Shown here: positions 36,288-45,653 of the stretch, piece after piece
Layout: the number at the start of each line of letters is the position of its first letter
How positions within the stretch are numbered: position 1 is the first letter of the stretch
NCBI GenBank assembly: GCA_017547165.1
Contig: JAFYQK010000025.1
Span: 248,001 to 312,000 of the forward strand
DNA from: Bacteroidaceae bacterium
Lineage (GTDB): Bacteria; Bacteroidota; Bacteroidia; Bacteroidales; Bacteroidaceae
Reading direction: 5' to 3'
DNA: 64,000 nt
Translations under genes and position numbers: made by a program
Notes under the pieces: model-generated
The model's database searches: none
The model's input: only the letters and a program-made list of their open reading frames with translations
Told to the model about the DNA's origin: nothing

Positions 36288-38159
36288 TTATGATTTAGCC
36301 TTAAAGTGTTGATATTCAACTTGCTGGTTTACGCTTCTTGGTTTCTCGTCAGTTAAGTGCTTTAATATTATTTTTGCCTTGCTTTCTCCGATACATTGAG
36401 TTAATTCGCTTATGCTCGCTTTTCGTATGCGTGCAACGCTTTTGAATTCTTTAAGTAATCTTTCTTTTGTCTTAAGACCAATGCCGGTAATATTTTCCAG
36501 TTCGCTGGCAACTTGACGTTTACTTCTTTTGTCGCGATGAAAATTTATGGCAAAACGATGAACTTCGTCTTGTATTTGTGTGAGTAGTCTGAATAATGCT
36601 CCGTCAATAGGTAGACCTATAGTTTTTGCTGGGAAACCAAATAATAGTTCATTGGTCTTGTGTTTGTCGTTTTTCGCTAATCCTGCTATTGGTATGGACA
36701 AATTCATTTCGTCTTCTACAGCCTCTCTGACTGCTTCCATTTGTCCCTTTCCACCGTCTGTAATGATTAGATTGGGTAGGGGGCATCCTTCTGCGATTAG
36801 GCGTGAATAGCGCCGTTTTACTATTTCTTTCATAGAAGCGTAGTCATCGGGACCTTTAACCGTTTTTATATCGTATCTTCGATATTCTTTCTTGCTCGGT
36901 TTTCCTTTCCTAAATACAACGCAACCAGCAACGGCATCTTCTCCACTGATATTGCTATTATCGAAGCACTCTATGTGCATAGGTATTGATTCTAGTGCCA
37001 AAGCGTCTTGTAGTTCCTTGAGACAACGAACTTGTTTTTGTTCAGGATTTAGTTTGTCAATTTGGTTTAAACGGTCCTTTTTGTATTGTAGGGCATTAAG
37101 CCGTGATAGTTCTAACAGTTTCTTCTTGTCTCCCTTTTGTGGTACGGTAAAATCAACGTTGTCTAAAAAAAGTTCCACGTGGAACGGTACTATTATCTCT
37201 TTACTTTTGCTTCCATACCTTGCTCTCATTTCTCCGATTCCTGCGATGAGTAATTCTTCTGCTGTTTCGTTTAATTTCTTCTTGTATTCAAAAGTGAAGG
37301 CTTGTATTATGCAGCCATTTACAACATGAAGATAGTTTATGTAAGCGTTTTTATCGTCATTTTCAATATTAAACACATCAATATTGTGCAATGTTTTACT
37401 AACCACTTCGCTCTTGTTGCGGTAATTGTCTAATAGAATATATTTCTTTTTTATAATTTCAGCTTCTTCAAATCGCATTTCTGTAGCGAGTCTCTGCATT
37501 TCAAGAAGTAGCTTTTCTTCGATTTTACCGGTATTACCTTTTAGTATTTCTTTTGCTTCGTCGATGTAATTAAGATATTCATCTCTGCTTTGTAGACCAC
37601 AACAAGGTCCCATGCAGTTTTTAATGTGGTATTCAAGACATAATTTGTGTTTCTTGTTTTTTATGCTTTCTTCGTTAATTTTTTCTCGACAACTTCGTAG
37701 TGGATATAGGTTTTTGATGAGTTCGAGAAGTGCTTGTAGGGTAGGGTGGTGACTATATGGCCCAAAGAATGTGCCCATTCTTTTGTCGGTCTTACGGGTG
37801 AATATGATTCTTGGAAAGAATTCGTTGGTGATACAAATACTCGGATATGTTTTCCCATCCTTAAGTAGTATATTGTATCGGGGGCTCCATTGTTTTATTA
37901 AGTTATTTTCTAAAAGAAGAGCGTCTTCTTCGGTGTTTACGACGATATATTTTATATCCCGTATTTTGTCAACAAGTATCCGTGTCTTGAGGTTGTCGTG
38001 TTCTCGGTTAAAGTAACTGTTTACTCTCCTTTTTAAATTTTTGGCCTTCCCTACGTATATTATATTTCCTTTCTCGTCAATATACTGATAGCATCCAGGA
38101 AGTTCTGGTAAACTTCCAATAATATTCCTTAGGTTCATGTCGACATCGCGCCTATTCAT
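36288..38159 (-). CDS. uvrC: Excinuclease ABC subunit C
   Basis: Dual-incision endonuclease of nucleotide excision repair. 623 residues. N-terminal GIY-YIG domain (ELPGCYQYIDEKGNIIYVGK, residues ~18-37), UVR segment near 210 (LATEMRFEEAEIIKKKY), UvrC RNase-H-like domain (ECFDNSNISGEDAVAG near 400, LIITDGGKGQ near 465), and a terminal HhH pair (ITGIGLKTKERLLKEF). A second possible start is the Met at codon 8. The coding sequence contains a parS-like palindrome at 37171-37186. Confidence 0.95.
   Translation of the reverse strand: MNRRDVDMNLRNIIGSLPELPGCYQYIDEKGNIIYVGKAKNLKRRVNSYFNREHDNLKTRILVDKIRDIKYIVVNTEEDALLLENNLIKQWSPRYNILLKDGKTYPSICITNEFFPRIIFTRKTDKRMGTFFGPYSHHPTLQALLELIKNLYPLRSCREKINEESIKNKKHKLCLEYHIKNCMGPCCGLQSRDEYLNYIDEAKEILKGNTGKIEEKLLLEMQRLATEMRFEEAEIIKKKYILLDNYRNKSEVVSKTLHNIDVFNIENDDKNAYINYLHVVNGCIIQAFTFEYKKKLNETAEELLIAGIGEMRARYGSKSKEIIVPFHVELFLDNVDFTVPQKGDKKKLLELSRLNALQYKKDRLNQIDKLNPEQKQVRCLKELQDALALESIPMHIECFDNSNISGEDAVAGCVVFRKGKPSKKEYRRYDIKTVKGPDDYASMKEIVKRRYSRLIAEGCPLPNLIITDGGKGQMEAVREAVEDEMNLSIPIAGLAKNDKHKTNELLFGFPAKTIGLPIDGALFRLLTQIQDEVHRFAINFHRDKRSKRQVASELENITGIGLKTKERLLKEFKSVARIRKASISELTQCIGESKAKIILKHLTDEKPRSVNQQVEYQHFKAKS
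37171..37186. promoter_or_regulatory. parS-like site inside uvrC
   Basis: AGTTCCACGTGGAACG: a perfect 14-bp palindrome, GTTCCACGTGGAAC, close to the bacterial ParB site consensus TGTTNCACGTGAAACA (one core change plus both outer bases). Located 1.57 kb from the stronger site at 38742-38757. Confidence 0.55.
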
Positions 38160-38178
38160 TGCTATCAGATTCTTTCCT

Positions 38179-38709
38179 TTAAATTTTCAATAATGTTGTT
38201 ATCTCTATGTTATTATCAAGAATATCGCGTCCGTGAAGTCCTTCTATGGTTAGTTCGATTATGAAATTTATATAGATTTTTTTCGGGTTGAAGCGTTTGA
38301 CAAGATCGCAAACAGCTTTCATCGTGCCTCCCGTCGCCAGTAGGTCGTCATGTATTAAAATAATGTCTTCGGAGCACAAAGCGTCAGAACTTATGCATAT
38401 TTTATCCGTTCCGTATTCTTTCTCATATGTTTCCTCGATTACCTCTCCTGGTAATTTCCCTGGTTTGCGGGCCATGACAAAGCCTGCGTTTAGTTCTGTT
38501 GCAACTATACCTCCAAGTGGGAAGCCTCTGCTTTCTAAACCTACAACTTTAGTTATATTTTTATCTTTATAAAAGTTTAAGGTTTCTTCTTTCATTATTC
38601 TTAAACATTCGCTGTCTCTAAATAGAGTTGATACATCTTGAAATTGGATGCCAGGAATAGGGAAATCGGGAATTACTCGTAGGTTTTTAAGTAGAGTAGG
38701 ATTATTCAT
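38179..38709 (-). CDS. apt: Adenine phosphoribosyltransferase
   Basis: Purine salvage: adenine plus PRPP gives AMP. 176 residues. N-terminal LRVIPDFPIPGIQFQDVSTLF is characteristic of Apt. VVGLESRGFPLGG near residue 55 and the PRPP loop ILIHDDLLATGGTM near 118 are present. It sits between mnmG and uvrC on the same strand, 57 nt from mnmG. Confidence 0.95.
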   Translation of the reverse strand: MNNPTLLKNLRVIPDFPIPGIQFQDVSTLFRDSECLRIMKEETLNFYKDKNITKVVGLESRGFPLGGIVATELNAGFVMARKPGKLPGEVIEETYEKEYGTDKICISSDALCSEDIILIHDDLLATGGTMKAVCDLVKRFNPKKIYINFIIELTIEGLHGRDILDNNIEITTLLKI

Positions 38710-38741
38710 TTTTTTTATATGTTTTATTTTTGTTTGTCTGA

Positions 38742-38757
38742 TGTTTCACGTGAAACG
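38742..38757. promoter_or_regulatory. parS-like site between apt and mnmG
   Basis: TGTTTCACGTGAAACG matches the ParB-binding consensus TGTTTCACGTGAAACA at 15 of 16 positions. It lies in the 57-nt apt-mnmG gap. In many bacteria mnmG (gidA), parAB and parS cluster near the replication origin; parAB are not in this window. Confidence 0.75.
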
Positions 38758-38766
38758 TTGTATGTG

Positions 38767-40644
38767 TTATCTGCCCATTAAGACTAGAAGGACGTTTATG
38801 TCAGAAGGAGAAACTCCTGGTATGCGTGATGCTTGTGCAAGGGTTTCTGGATCTATTTTAGTCAATTTTTGTCTTGCTTCTGTTGAAAGCGAATTTAAAT
38901 TTTTGTAATCGAACTTACCTTTAATCTTTATGTTTTCCAATCGGGTCATTTTGTCTGCGATTTCTCTCTCTCGTTTAATGTATCCACTATACTTAATTAA
39001 AATTTCCGCAGCTTCTATAATTTCCTCGCGGCGATTTGGAATGGTGTTAAGAAATTGTTCTAAAGCCTTGATGTGTTTTGCCAAAGTTAAAATTCCTAAT
39101 TGGGGGCGTGTTATTAGTTCTATCAGTTTGCATCCCTTACTTAAGGGTGCGCTACCTAATGTTTCCAAGGCATCGTTTATAAGTGTTGCTTTAACCGAAA
39201 AGTCTTTGCAGAACTCAATTGTTTTATTTATCCAAGTTTTCTTTTCAATCCAATGTTGGTATCTTTGCTTTGTGGCTAACCCGATTTGATAACTTCGTTC
39301 TGTTAGTCTTGCGTCAGCATCGTCTTGTCGAAGAAGAACTCGGTATTCGGCTCTTGATGTGAACATGCGATAAGGTTCGTCTACTCCCTTTGTTACGAGA
39401 TCATCAATAAGTACGCCAATATAAGCTTCGTCGCGACGTAGAATGAATGGTTCTTTGCCTTGTAGATTTAATGCGGCATTGATGCCTGCAATTAATCCTT
39501 GTCCTGCTGCTTCTTCATATCCGGTTGTGCCGTTTACCTGCCCAGCGAAGTAAAGGCCGTCTATGACTTTGGATTCTAATGTGTGATATAACTGAGTCGG
39601 ATCAAAGAAATCATACTCTATTGCATACCCAGGACGATACACTTCAACATCTCTAAAGCAATGGATCTTGCGCAATGCTTCTATTTGCACGTCAATAGGT
39701 AGTGAAGAAGAGAATCCGTTCAGGTAGTATTCTTGGGTGCCTAATCCTTCTGGTTCAAGAAAAAGTTGATGCTGTTCCTTATCGGCGAAAGTAACGAGTT
39801 TTGTTTCTATGCTTGGGCAGTATCGCGGTCCAATACTTTGTATCTGTCCGTTGTATAAAGGTGAGTCCGCAAGGCCATCCTTAAGTCGTTTGTGTACCTC
39901 TGGATTTGTATATGTTATCCAGCATGGAAGCTGAGGTAGTGATTGGGTGGTATTTGTGTATGAAAAATTTTGACATACAACATCGCCAGGTTGTTCTTCC
40001 ATATCCTCAAAATGAACTGTACGACCATCTATTCGGACTGGGGTGCCTGTTTTCATACGCCCATATTTGATGCCATGTTTAGCGATGCTCTCGGTAAGTT
40101 CTTTTGATGCTGGTTCGGCGCATCTTCCGCCCTCTAATTGTGTTTTGCCAATATGCATTAGACCATTTAAGAATGTGCCTGCGGTTAAAATGACACACGA
40201 TGCGTTTATGGTCACATCCATGTAAGTTTTTACACCAGTGACTCTTTTTGTATTCTCGTCTACAAGCAGTTCTCTGACTTGATCTTGCCAAATGTATAGG
40301 TTTTCTGTATTTTCCAGAATTTTTCTCCATTCTGAGATGAATTTGCTCCTATCGCACTGTGCTCGTGGGCTCCACATGGCGGGACCTTTGCTGCGATTTA
40401 GCATTCTGAATTGTATGGCTGTGCGGTCGGTTACTTCTCCTGTATGCCCACCTAATGCATCGATTTCTCTGACAATCTGCCCTTTGGCTATGCCACCAAT
40501 GGCAGGGTTGCATGACATTTGTGCAATTTTGTTCATGTCCATAGTAATGAGGCAAGTTTTTGCTCCAAGTTTAGCACTTGCAGCAGCAGCTTCGCAACCT
40601 GCATGGCCTGCACCTATGACAATAATGTCGTAATTTAGTTCCAT
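38767..40644 (-). CDS. mnmG: tRNA uridine-5-carboxymethylaminomethyl modification enzyme MnmG
   Basis: FAD enzyme that with MnmE modifies U34 of certain tRNAs. 625 residues. FAD-binding GAGHAGCEAAAASAKLG near residue 12, then SCNPAIGGIAKGQIVREID near 46. The catalytic cysteine region is in MKTGTPVRIDGRT near 195, and the C-terminal MnmE-binding helix region ends IPGVSPSDINVLLVL. Also called GidA. First gene of the mnmG-apt-uvrC-deoC run and divergent from frdCAB. Confidence 0.97.
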   Translation of the reverse strand: MELNYDIIVIGAGHAGCEAAAASAKLGAKTCLITMDMNKIAQMSCNPAIGGIAKGQIVREIDALGGHTGEVTDRTAIQFRMLNRSKGPAMWSPRAQCDRSKFISEWRKILENTENLYIWQDQVRELLVDENTKRVTGVKTYMDVTINASCVILTAGTFLNGLMHIGKTQLEGGRCAEPASKELTESIAKHGIKYGRMKTGTPVRIDGRTVHFEDMEEQPGDVVCQNFSYTNTTQSLPQLPCWITYTNPEVHKRLKDGLADSPLYNGQIQSIGPRYCPSIETKLVTFADKEQHQLFLEPEGLGTQEYYLNGFSSSLPIDVQIEALRKIHCFRDVEVYRPGYAIEYDFFDPTQLYHTLESKVIDGLYFAGQVNGTTGYEEAAGQGLIAGINAALNLQGKEPFILRRDEAYIGVLIDDLVTKGVDEPYRMFTSRAEYRVLLRQDDADARLTERSYQIGLATKQRYQHWIEKKTWINKTIEFCKDFSVKATLINDALETLGSAPLSKGCKLIELITRPQLGILTLAKHIKALEQFLNTIPNRREEIIEAAEILIKYSGYIKREREIADKMTRLENIKIKGKFDYKNLNSLSTEARQKLTKIDPETLAQASRIPGVSPSDINVLLVLMGR

Positions 40645-40665
40645 CTTGTTTTGTTATTTCATTCG

Positions 40666-40673
40666 CAAAAGTA
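40666..40673 (-). promoter_or_regulatory. -7 element (TACTTTTG) for mnmG
   Basis: TACTTTTG on the minus strand 22 nt before the mnmG start. No standard TTG at -33 was found. Confidence 0.45.
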
Positions 40674-40704
40674 CGGAAATTCTTTCTACTTTTTCTTAAA
40701 AGCG

Positions 40705-40735
40705 TTGCACAAATAAATAAAAAACATTAAATTTG
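40705..40735 (+). promoter_or_regulatory. Promoter of frdCAB
   Basis: TTG (40705-40707), 20 nt, TAAATTTG (40728-40735), a full consensus match. The leader to frdC is about 105 nt. Confidence 0.75.
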
Positions 40736-40749
40736 CGTCGAGTATATTT

Positions 40750-40783
40750 ACCTAAAAATAGGTATTTGGGGAGATTTTTCTCC
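40750..40783 (+). promoter_or_regulatory. Two short hairpins in the frdCAB leader
   Basis: ACCTA-AAAA-TAGGT (40750-40763) and GGAGA-TTTT-TCTCC (40770-40783) lie in the predicted leader. They may stabilise the 5' end; no known riboswitch is recognised. Confidence 0.4.
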
Positions 40784-40845
40784 AAAACTTTTTAATTAGG
40801 AATAGAGAAAAAATATAATATACACTTAATTTTAATCAAAATCCT

Positions 40846-41574
40846 ATGTGGTTAATCAATTCATCAATCGGTAGGAAGGTAGTAATGTCAGTTACTGGCA
40901 TCGCGCTAATTCTCTTCCTCTTGTTCCATGCGTCAATGAACGTAGTGGCACTCATCAGCGCCGAGGGTTACAACATGATTTGTGGTTTCCTTGGTGCTAA
41001 CTGGTATGCCCTGGTGGCAACAGCAGGTTTGGCAGCATTGGTAGTCTTGCACTTCCTCTATGCCTTCTGGTTGACAATCCAGAACCGTCGTGCTCGCGGC
41101 ACCAGCCGTTATGAGGTTGTAGACACTCCCAAGAAGGTAGAGTGGAGCAGCCAGAACATGCTCGTCCTGGGTATCATTGTTATCTTGGGTATGGGTCTGC
41201 ACCTTTACAACTTCTGGGCAAAGATGATGCTCGTGGAGTTGATGCCTTGCGCTGGTGACCATCACTTGGCTACCAACGGTGCTTATTGGATTGCCGAGAC
41301 ATTCGCTTGTCCCGTTTACACCGTTATCTACCTCGTATGGCTGGCAGCTCTTTGGTTCCACCTGAACCACGGTTTGTGGAGTTCTATGCAGAGCCTTGGC
41401 TTGAGTGGCAAGATCTGGTTCAACCGTTGGCGTGCTATCAGCTGCATCGTGTCTACTATCATCATCTTGATGTTCGTTGCTGTAGCTGTTGCTTTCTGCT
41501 TCGGCTACCGTCCTTGCGACTTCAATGAGGTTGCAGGTACAGTTGCTAACGCTTGCCATGCAATCGGTTGCTAA
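40846..41574 (+). CDS. frdC: Fumarate reductase / succinate dehydrogenase cytochrome b subunit
   Basis: 242 residues, five hydrophobic segments, membrane anchor with haem b that exchanges electrons with menaquinone. It begins MWLINSSIGRKVVMSVTGIALILFLLFH, and the paired His residues for haem lie in LFHASMN, LHFLYAFW, GLHLYNFW and WFHLNHGLW, as in the Bacteroidetes/epsilon-type FrdC. First gene of frdCAB, 44 nt before frdA. In this group it mainly acts as fumarate reductase in succinate production. Confidence 0.93.
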   Translation: MWLINSSIGRKVVMSVTGIALILFLLFHASMNVVALISAEGYNMICGFLGANWYALVATAGLAALVVLHFLYAFWLTIQNRRARGTSRYEVVDTPKKVEWSSQNMLVLGIIVILGMGLHLYNFWAKMMLVELMPCAGDHHLATNGAYWIAETFACPVYTVIYLVWLAALWFHLNHGLWSSMQSLGLSGKIWFNRWRAISCIVSTIIILMFVAVAVAFCFGYRPCDFNEVAGTVANACHAIGC

Positions 41575-41618
41575 TTTTCTATTAAACTAAATCCATTAAT
41601 CTATAATCTACCAAAATC

Positions 41619-43601
41619 ATGGCAAAGACTTTAGATTCAAGAATCCCCGAGGGACCTATTGCTGAAAAATGGACCAACTATAAGGCTCACCAGCGTTTGG
41701 TTAACCCCAAGAATAAGCTCAAGCTCGATGTTATCGTAGTAGGTACAGGTCTGGCAGGTGCCAGTGCTGCCGCTTCTTTGGCCGAGATGGGTTTCAATGT
41801 ATATAATTTCTGTATTCAAGACTCTCCCCGTCGTGCACACTCTATCGCTGCACAGGGTGGTATCAATGCTGCTAAGAACTATCAGAACGATGGTGACTCT
41901 GTTTACCGTTTGTTCTACGATACAGTAAAGGGTGGTGACTATCGTGCTCGTGAAGCTAACGTATACCGTCTGGCAGAGGTGAGCAACGCTATCATCGACC
42001 AATGCGTGGCACAAGGTGTTCCCTTCGCTCGCGAATATGGTGGCATGTTGGCAAACCGTTCTTTTGGTGGTGCACAGGTAAGCCGTACTTTCTATGCGAA
42101 GGGTCAGACAGGTCAGCAGCTCCTTTTGGGCGCTTACTCTTCACTGAGCCGCATGGTAAACACCGGTAAGGTTAAGCTCTTCACTCGTTATGAGATGGAG
42201 GATGTAGTTATCGTTGACGGTCGTGCTCGTGGTATCATCGCCAAGGACTTGGTTAGCGGTAAGCTCGTTCGCTTCAGCGCCAACGCTGTTGTTATCGCTA
42301 CTGGTGGTTATGGCAATGCATACTTCCTCAGCACCAACGCTATGGGTTGTAACTGCACCGCTGCTATCCAGTGCTACCGTAAGGGTGCTGTGATGGCTAA
42401 CCCCTCATACGTTCAGATTCACCCCACCTGTATCCCCGTTCACGGTGACAAGCAGTCTAAGTTGACCCTTATGTCTGAGTCTCTCCGTAACGATGGTCGT
42501 ATCTGGGTTCCCAAGAAGTTGGAGGATGCCAAGGCACTTCAGGCAGGTACAAAGCAGGGTTATGAGATTCCCGAGGAGGATCGCGACTACTACTTGGAAC
42601 GTCGCTATCCCGCATTCGGTAACTTGGTTCCCCGTGACGTGGCTTCACGTGCTGCTAAGGAGCGTTGCGACAAGGGCTTCGGTGTTAACAACACTGGTCT
42701 GGCTGTATTCCTTGACTTCTCTGAGTCTATCCAGCGTCTGGGCATCAAGGAGATTCTCCAGCGTTATGGCAACCTCTTCGAGATGTACGAGGAGATTACC
42801 GACGTTAACCCCGGTAAGTTGGCTAAGACGGTTAATGGCGTTGAGTACTATCACCCAATGATGATCTTCCCCGCTATCCACTACACAATGGGTGGTGTTT
42901 GGGTTGACTACGAGTTGCAGACCACCATCCCCGGTTTGTTCGCTATCGGTGAGTGTAACTTCTCTGACCACGGTGCTAACCGTCTGGGTGCTTCTGCTCT
43001 TATGCAGGGCTTGGCCGATGGTTACTTCGTACTTCCTTATACTATCCAGAACTACTTGGCCGACCAGAAGTTGTGGGCTCGCTTGTCTACCGACCTGCCA
43101 GAGTTTGAGGCTGCCGAGAAGGCTGTTGAGGCAGAGATCGACCGTTTGATGAACATCAAGGGTAAGCGCTCTGTTGACTCTATCCACAAGGAGTTGGGTC
43201 ACATCATGTGGGAGCATGTAGGTATGGGTCGTACCAAGGAAGGTCTGCAGGAAGGCTTGAAACTCCTGAAGGCTATCCGCAAGGAGTTCAACGAGAACCT
43301 CTTCATCCCCGGTACCAAGGAAGGTCTGAACATCGAGTTGGACAAGGCTATCCACCTGCGCGACTTCATCCTTATGGGCGAACTGATTGCTTACGATGCA
43401 TTGCACCGTGAGGAGAGCTGTGGTGGTCACTTCCGTGAGGAGCACCAGACAGAGGAAGGCGAAGCAAAGCGCGACGACGAGAACTTCTTCTATGTTGGTT
43501 GCTGGGAGTATCAGAAGAACGACGAGTCTGCTCCCGAGCTCATCAAGGAGCCTCTCCAGTACGAGATTATCAAGGTTCAGCAGCGTAACTATAAGAACTA
43601 A
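41619..43601 (+). CDS. frdA: Fumarate reductase / succinate dehydrogenase flavoprotein subunit
   Basis: 660 residues. N-terminal FAD-binding [17 protein letters not shown] near residue 43, then the flavinylation His in [17 protein letters not shown] near 85. Active-site part [14 protein letters not shown] near 268. [21 protein letters not shown] near 415 and [20 protein letters not shown] near 445 are the usual signatures. Codon use is strongly biased toward a preferred set, in line with high expression. Reduces fumarate or oxidises succinate. Confidence 0.97.
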   Translation: MAKTLDSRIPEGPIAEKWTNYKAHQRLVNPKNKLKLDVIVVGTGLAGASAAASLAEMGFNVYNFCIQDSPRRAHSIAAQGGINAAKNYQNDGDSVYRLFYDTVKGGDYRAREANVYRLAEVSNAIIDQCVAQGVPFAREYGGMLANRSFGGAQVSRTFYAKGQTGQQLLLGAYSSLSRMVNTGKVKLFTRYEMEDVVIVDGRARGIIAKDLVSGKLVRFSANAVVIATGGYGNAYFLSTNAMGCNCTAAIQCYRKGAVMANPSYVQIHPTCIPVHGDKQSKLTLMSESLRNDGRIWVPKKLEDAKALQAGTKQGYEIPEEDRDYYLERRYPAFGNLVPRDVASRAAKERCDKGFGVNNTGLAVFLDFSESIQRLGIKEILQRYGNLFEMYEEITDVNPGKLAKTVNGVEYYHPMMIFPAIHYTMGGVWVDYELQTTIPGLFAIGECNFSDHGANRLGASALMQGLADGYFVLPYTIQNYLADQKLWARLSTDLPEFEAAEKAVEAEIDRLMNIKGKRSVDSIHKELGHIMWEHVGMGRTKEGLQEGLKLLKAIRKEFNENLFIPGTKEGLNIELDKAIHLRDFILMGELIAYDALHREESCGGHFREEHQTEEGEAKRDDENFFYVGCWEYQKNDESAPELIKEPLQYEIIKVQQRNYKN

Positions 43602-43624
43602 TCCCCTTAATCCGAAAGATTATT

Positions 43625-44383
43625 ATGGCAAAGAATATATCAGTAACTGTAAAGTTTTGGAAGCAGAATGGTCCCAAGGATAAGGGTCATTTTGAGAAGC
43701 ACGAGATGAAGAACGTGCCCGACGATACTTCATTCCTCGAGATGCTCGACATGATGAACGAGGAACTCATTGCCGCTGGCAACGAACCCTTCGTATTCGA
43801 TCATGACTGTCGTGAGGGTATCTGCGGCATGTGCTCACTCTATATCAACGGTACACCTCATGGTAAGACCGAGCGTGGTGCTACAACATGTCAGCTCTAC
43901 ATGCGTAAGTTCAACGATGGCGACACCATCACCGTAGAGCCTTGGCGTTCTGCAGGTTTCCCCGTTATCAAGGACTGTATGGTAGACCGTATGGCATTCG
44001 AGAAGATCATGCAGGCAGGTGGTTACACCAGCATCCGTACTGGTCAGGCTCAGGACGCTAACGCTATCCTCATCTCTAAGGATGATGCCGACGAGGCAAT
44101 GGATTGCGCCAGCTGTATCGGTTGCGGCGCTTGTGTTGCTGCATGTAAGAACGGTTCTGCAATGCTCTTCGTTTCTTCAAAGGTAAGTCAGTTTGCTCTC
44201 CTTCCTCAAGGGCAGGTAGAGGCTGCTCGCCGTGCGAAGGCAATGGTTGCCAAGATGGATGAACTTGGTTTCGGTAACTGTACCAACACCCGTGCCTGCG
44301 AGGCAGTATGTCCCAAGTGCGAGACCATCTCTAACATCGCACGCTTGAACCGTGAGTTCATCAAGGCAAAACTTGCTGACTAA
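43625..44383 (+). CDS. frdB: Fumarate reductase / succinate dehydrogenase iron-sulfur subunit
   Basis: 252 residues. 2Fe-2S ligands [14 protein letters not shown] near residue 62 with a fourth Cys in TTCQLYM. The C-terminal 4Fe-4S and 3Fe-4S ligands are in [17 protein letters not shown] near 160 and [17 protein letters not shown] near 220. Carries electrons between the FrdA flavin and FrdC haem. 23 nt after frdA; the transcript ends at the hairpin at 44452-44485. Confidence 0.97.
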   Translation: MAKNISVTVKFWKQNGPKDKGHFEKHEMKNVPDDTSFLEMLDMMNEELIAAGNEPFVFDHDCREGICGMCSLYINGTPHGKTERGATTCQLYMRKFNDGDTITVEPWRSAGFPVIKDCMVDRMAFEKIMQAGGYTSIRTGQAQDANAILISKDDADEAMDCASCIGCGACVAACKNGSAMLFVSSKVSQFALLPQGQVEAARRAKAMVAKMDELGFGNCTNTRACEAVCPKCETISNIARLNREFIKAKLAD

Positions 44384-44451
44384 TACATCCAACCCACGAT
44401 TCTTTATATCTTTATATATTTATAATAATGTAAGGATATCAAATAAAAACG

Positions 44452-44485
44452 GAATCCCGGTGGCATTTTGTCATCGGGATTTTTT
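44452..44485 (+). terminator. Intrinsic terminator after frdCAB
   Basis: Stem AATCCCGGTG / CATCGGGATT followed by a T run. About 70 nt after the frdB stop. Confidence 0.85.
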
Positions 44486-44492
44486 ATCTTTG
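44485..44492 (+). promoter_or_regulatory. -7 element (TATCTTTG) directly before the UDG-like gene
   Basis: TATCTTTG overlaps the end of the frd terminator T run and lies only 4 nt before the ATG at 44497. If it is used, the mRNA would be almost leaderless. No TTG at the standard -33 position. Confidence 0.4.
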
Positions 44493-44496
44493 TGCT

Positions 44497-45168
44497 ATGA
44501 AAGACCAATTCGATAACCCGCTATATCTCAACCACGATAACATTGCCCGCTCCGTCAACGGCATAGAGTATCACCCATTACATCCCTTCCTGCCCAAGAA
44601 TTGCCGCGTGCTGTTTTTAGGTAGTTTCCCACCGCAACGTAAGCGCTGGTGTATGGACTTCTTCTATCCAAACTTCATAAACGACCACTGGCGCATCGAG
44701 GGACTTATCTTCTTTGGCGACAAGGATTATTTTGTTGACACAAAGGCAAAGAGCTTCCGTCTGGAGCGTATTATCCCTTTTCTTGAGCAGAAGGGTATCG
44801 GTTTTTACGATACCGCCACCGCTGTGCGCCGCCTCAAGGACAATGCCTCTGACAAGTTTCTTGATATTGTTGAACCGACCGATATCCGTTCGCTTTTGGT
44901 TCAAGTACCGAAATGTCGCGTAATTGTCACCACAGGCGAGAAAGCCACTCAAACCATATGTAGTTCCCTTGGAATGACTCAAATGCCCACCGTGGGCAAA
45001 TACGAGGCCATACCGGGACTTTGCGATATCCAATTGTCTGTAGGTGCACCCAGCGAGAGTCAGATTTACCTTTACCGTCTCCCGTCCTCCTCCCGTGCAT
45101 ATCCGATGTCTTTGGAGAAGAAGGCCGAAGCCTATCGTCAGATGTTCCTATTCTGCGGAGTGGAGTAG
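44497..45168 (+). CDS. Uracil-DNA glycosylase superfamily protein
   Basis: 223 residues. VLFLGSFPPQRKRWCMDFFY near residue 34 has the G-x-F-P pattern of motif 1 in the UDG fold. The C-terminal YRLPSSSRAYP near 195 resembles motif 2 (H/S-P-S). RVIVTTGEKATQ near 145 is the central strand. It probably removes damaged bases, but the exact UDG family and substrate are not clear, as the usual His of motif 2 appears replaced. Monocistronic between the frd terminator and tRNA-Thr. Confidence 0.7.
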   Translation: MKDQFDNPLYLNHDNIARSVNGIEYHPLHPFLPKNCRVLFLGSFPPQRKRWCMDFFYPNFINDHWRIEGLIFFGDKDYFVDTKAKSFRLERIIPFLEQKGIGFYDTATAVRRLKDNASDKFLDIVEPTDIRSLLVQVPKCRVIVTTGEKATQTICSSLGMTQMPTVGKYEAIPGLCDIQLSVGAPSESQIYLYRLPSSSRAYPMSLEKKAEAYRQMFLFCGVE

Positions 45169-45243
45169 GGTATGAGCTGTATCTGGATATTTGATTTTTA
45201 AAAAAAGAAAAGATAATAATACCATAGTTTAAACTATTTTTAC

Positions 45244-45251
45244 TACCTTTG
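45244..45251 (+). promoter_or_regulatory. -7 element (TACCTTTG) for tRNA-Thr
   Basis: TACCTTTG 17 nt before the tRNA 5' end. No clear TTG at -33. Confidence 0.5.
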
Positions 45252-45268
45252 CAATGCAAAATATTTGC

Positions 45269-45341
<73 letters not shown>

Positions 45342-45353
45342 CTTCCTAGGTTC

Positions 45354-45389
45354 ACCGCCAATTTTTAGAAATTTCTAAAGGTTGGCGGT
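45354..45389 (+). terminator. Strong hairpin after tRNA-Thr
   Basis: ACCGCCAA / TTGGCGGT arms enclose a second palindrome, TTTAGAAATTTCTAAA. No T tract follows directly, but the position 12 nt past the tRNA fits a terminator. Confidence 0.55.
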
Positions 45390-45452
45390 TGGCGTTTATA
45401 TAAGAAATATACGTAACTTTAGTTCTAAAGTAAAATTCGTGTAACCTTGATT

Positions 45453-45482
45453 TTGTTATTTGCTCACTTAATCGTAACTTTG
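45453..45482 (+). promoter_or_regulatory. Promoter in front of the left (orphan) repeat
   Basis: TTG (45453-45455), 19 nt, TAACTTTG (45475-45482), 31 nt before the orphan ATG at 45514. It is probably the original promoter of the ybaK-like gene before the island was inserted. CTCACTTAATCGTAACTTTG matches the structured-RNA promoter at 46255-46274 in 19 of 20 bases. Confidence 0.65.
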
Positions 45483-45512
45483 AACAGAGTTCGAAACTAA
45501 CTCACATAATCT

Positions 45513-45573
45513 TATGACACGAGAAGAAAGCGTACTGACATATTTGCGCGAGCACGACATAGCATTCACTAAC
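45513..45573 (+). pseudogene. Left direct repeat: truncated 5' end of the ybaK-like gene
   Basis: Starts ATGACACGAGAAGAAAGC at 45514 and encodes MTREESVLTYLREHDIAFTN, identical at DNA level to the start of the intact gene at 59730. After 45573 the frame runs into unrelated sequence and stops. It still has a consensus promoter upstream. Confidence 0.9.
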
Positions 45574-45653
45574 GAGGCAAGATGGACAAAAAGTAGGATG
45601 AATACCTATGTATTGAATTGATTTACATATCTTTGTTTATAATTATCATTGAT

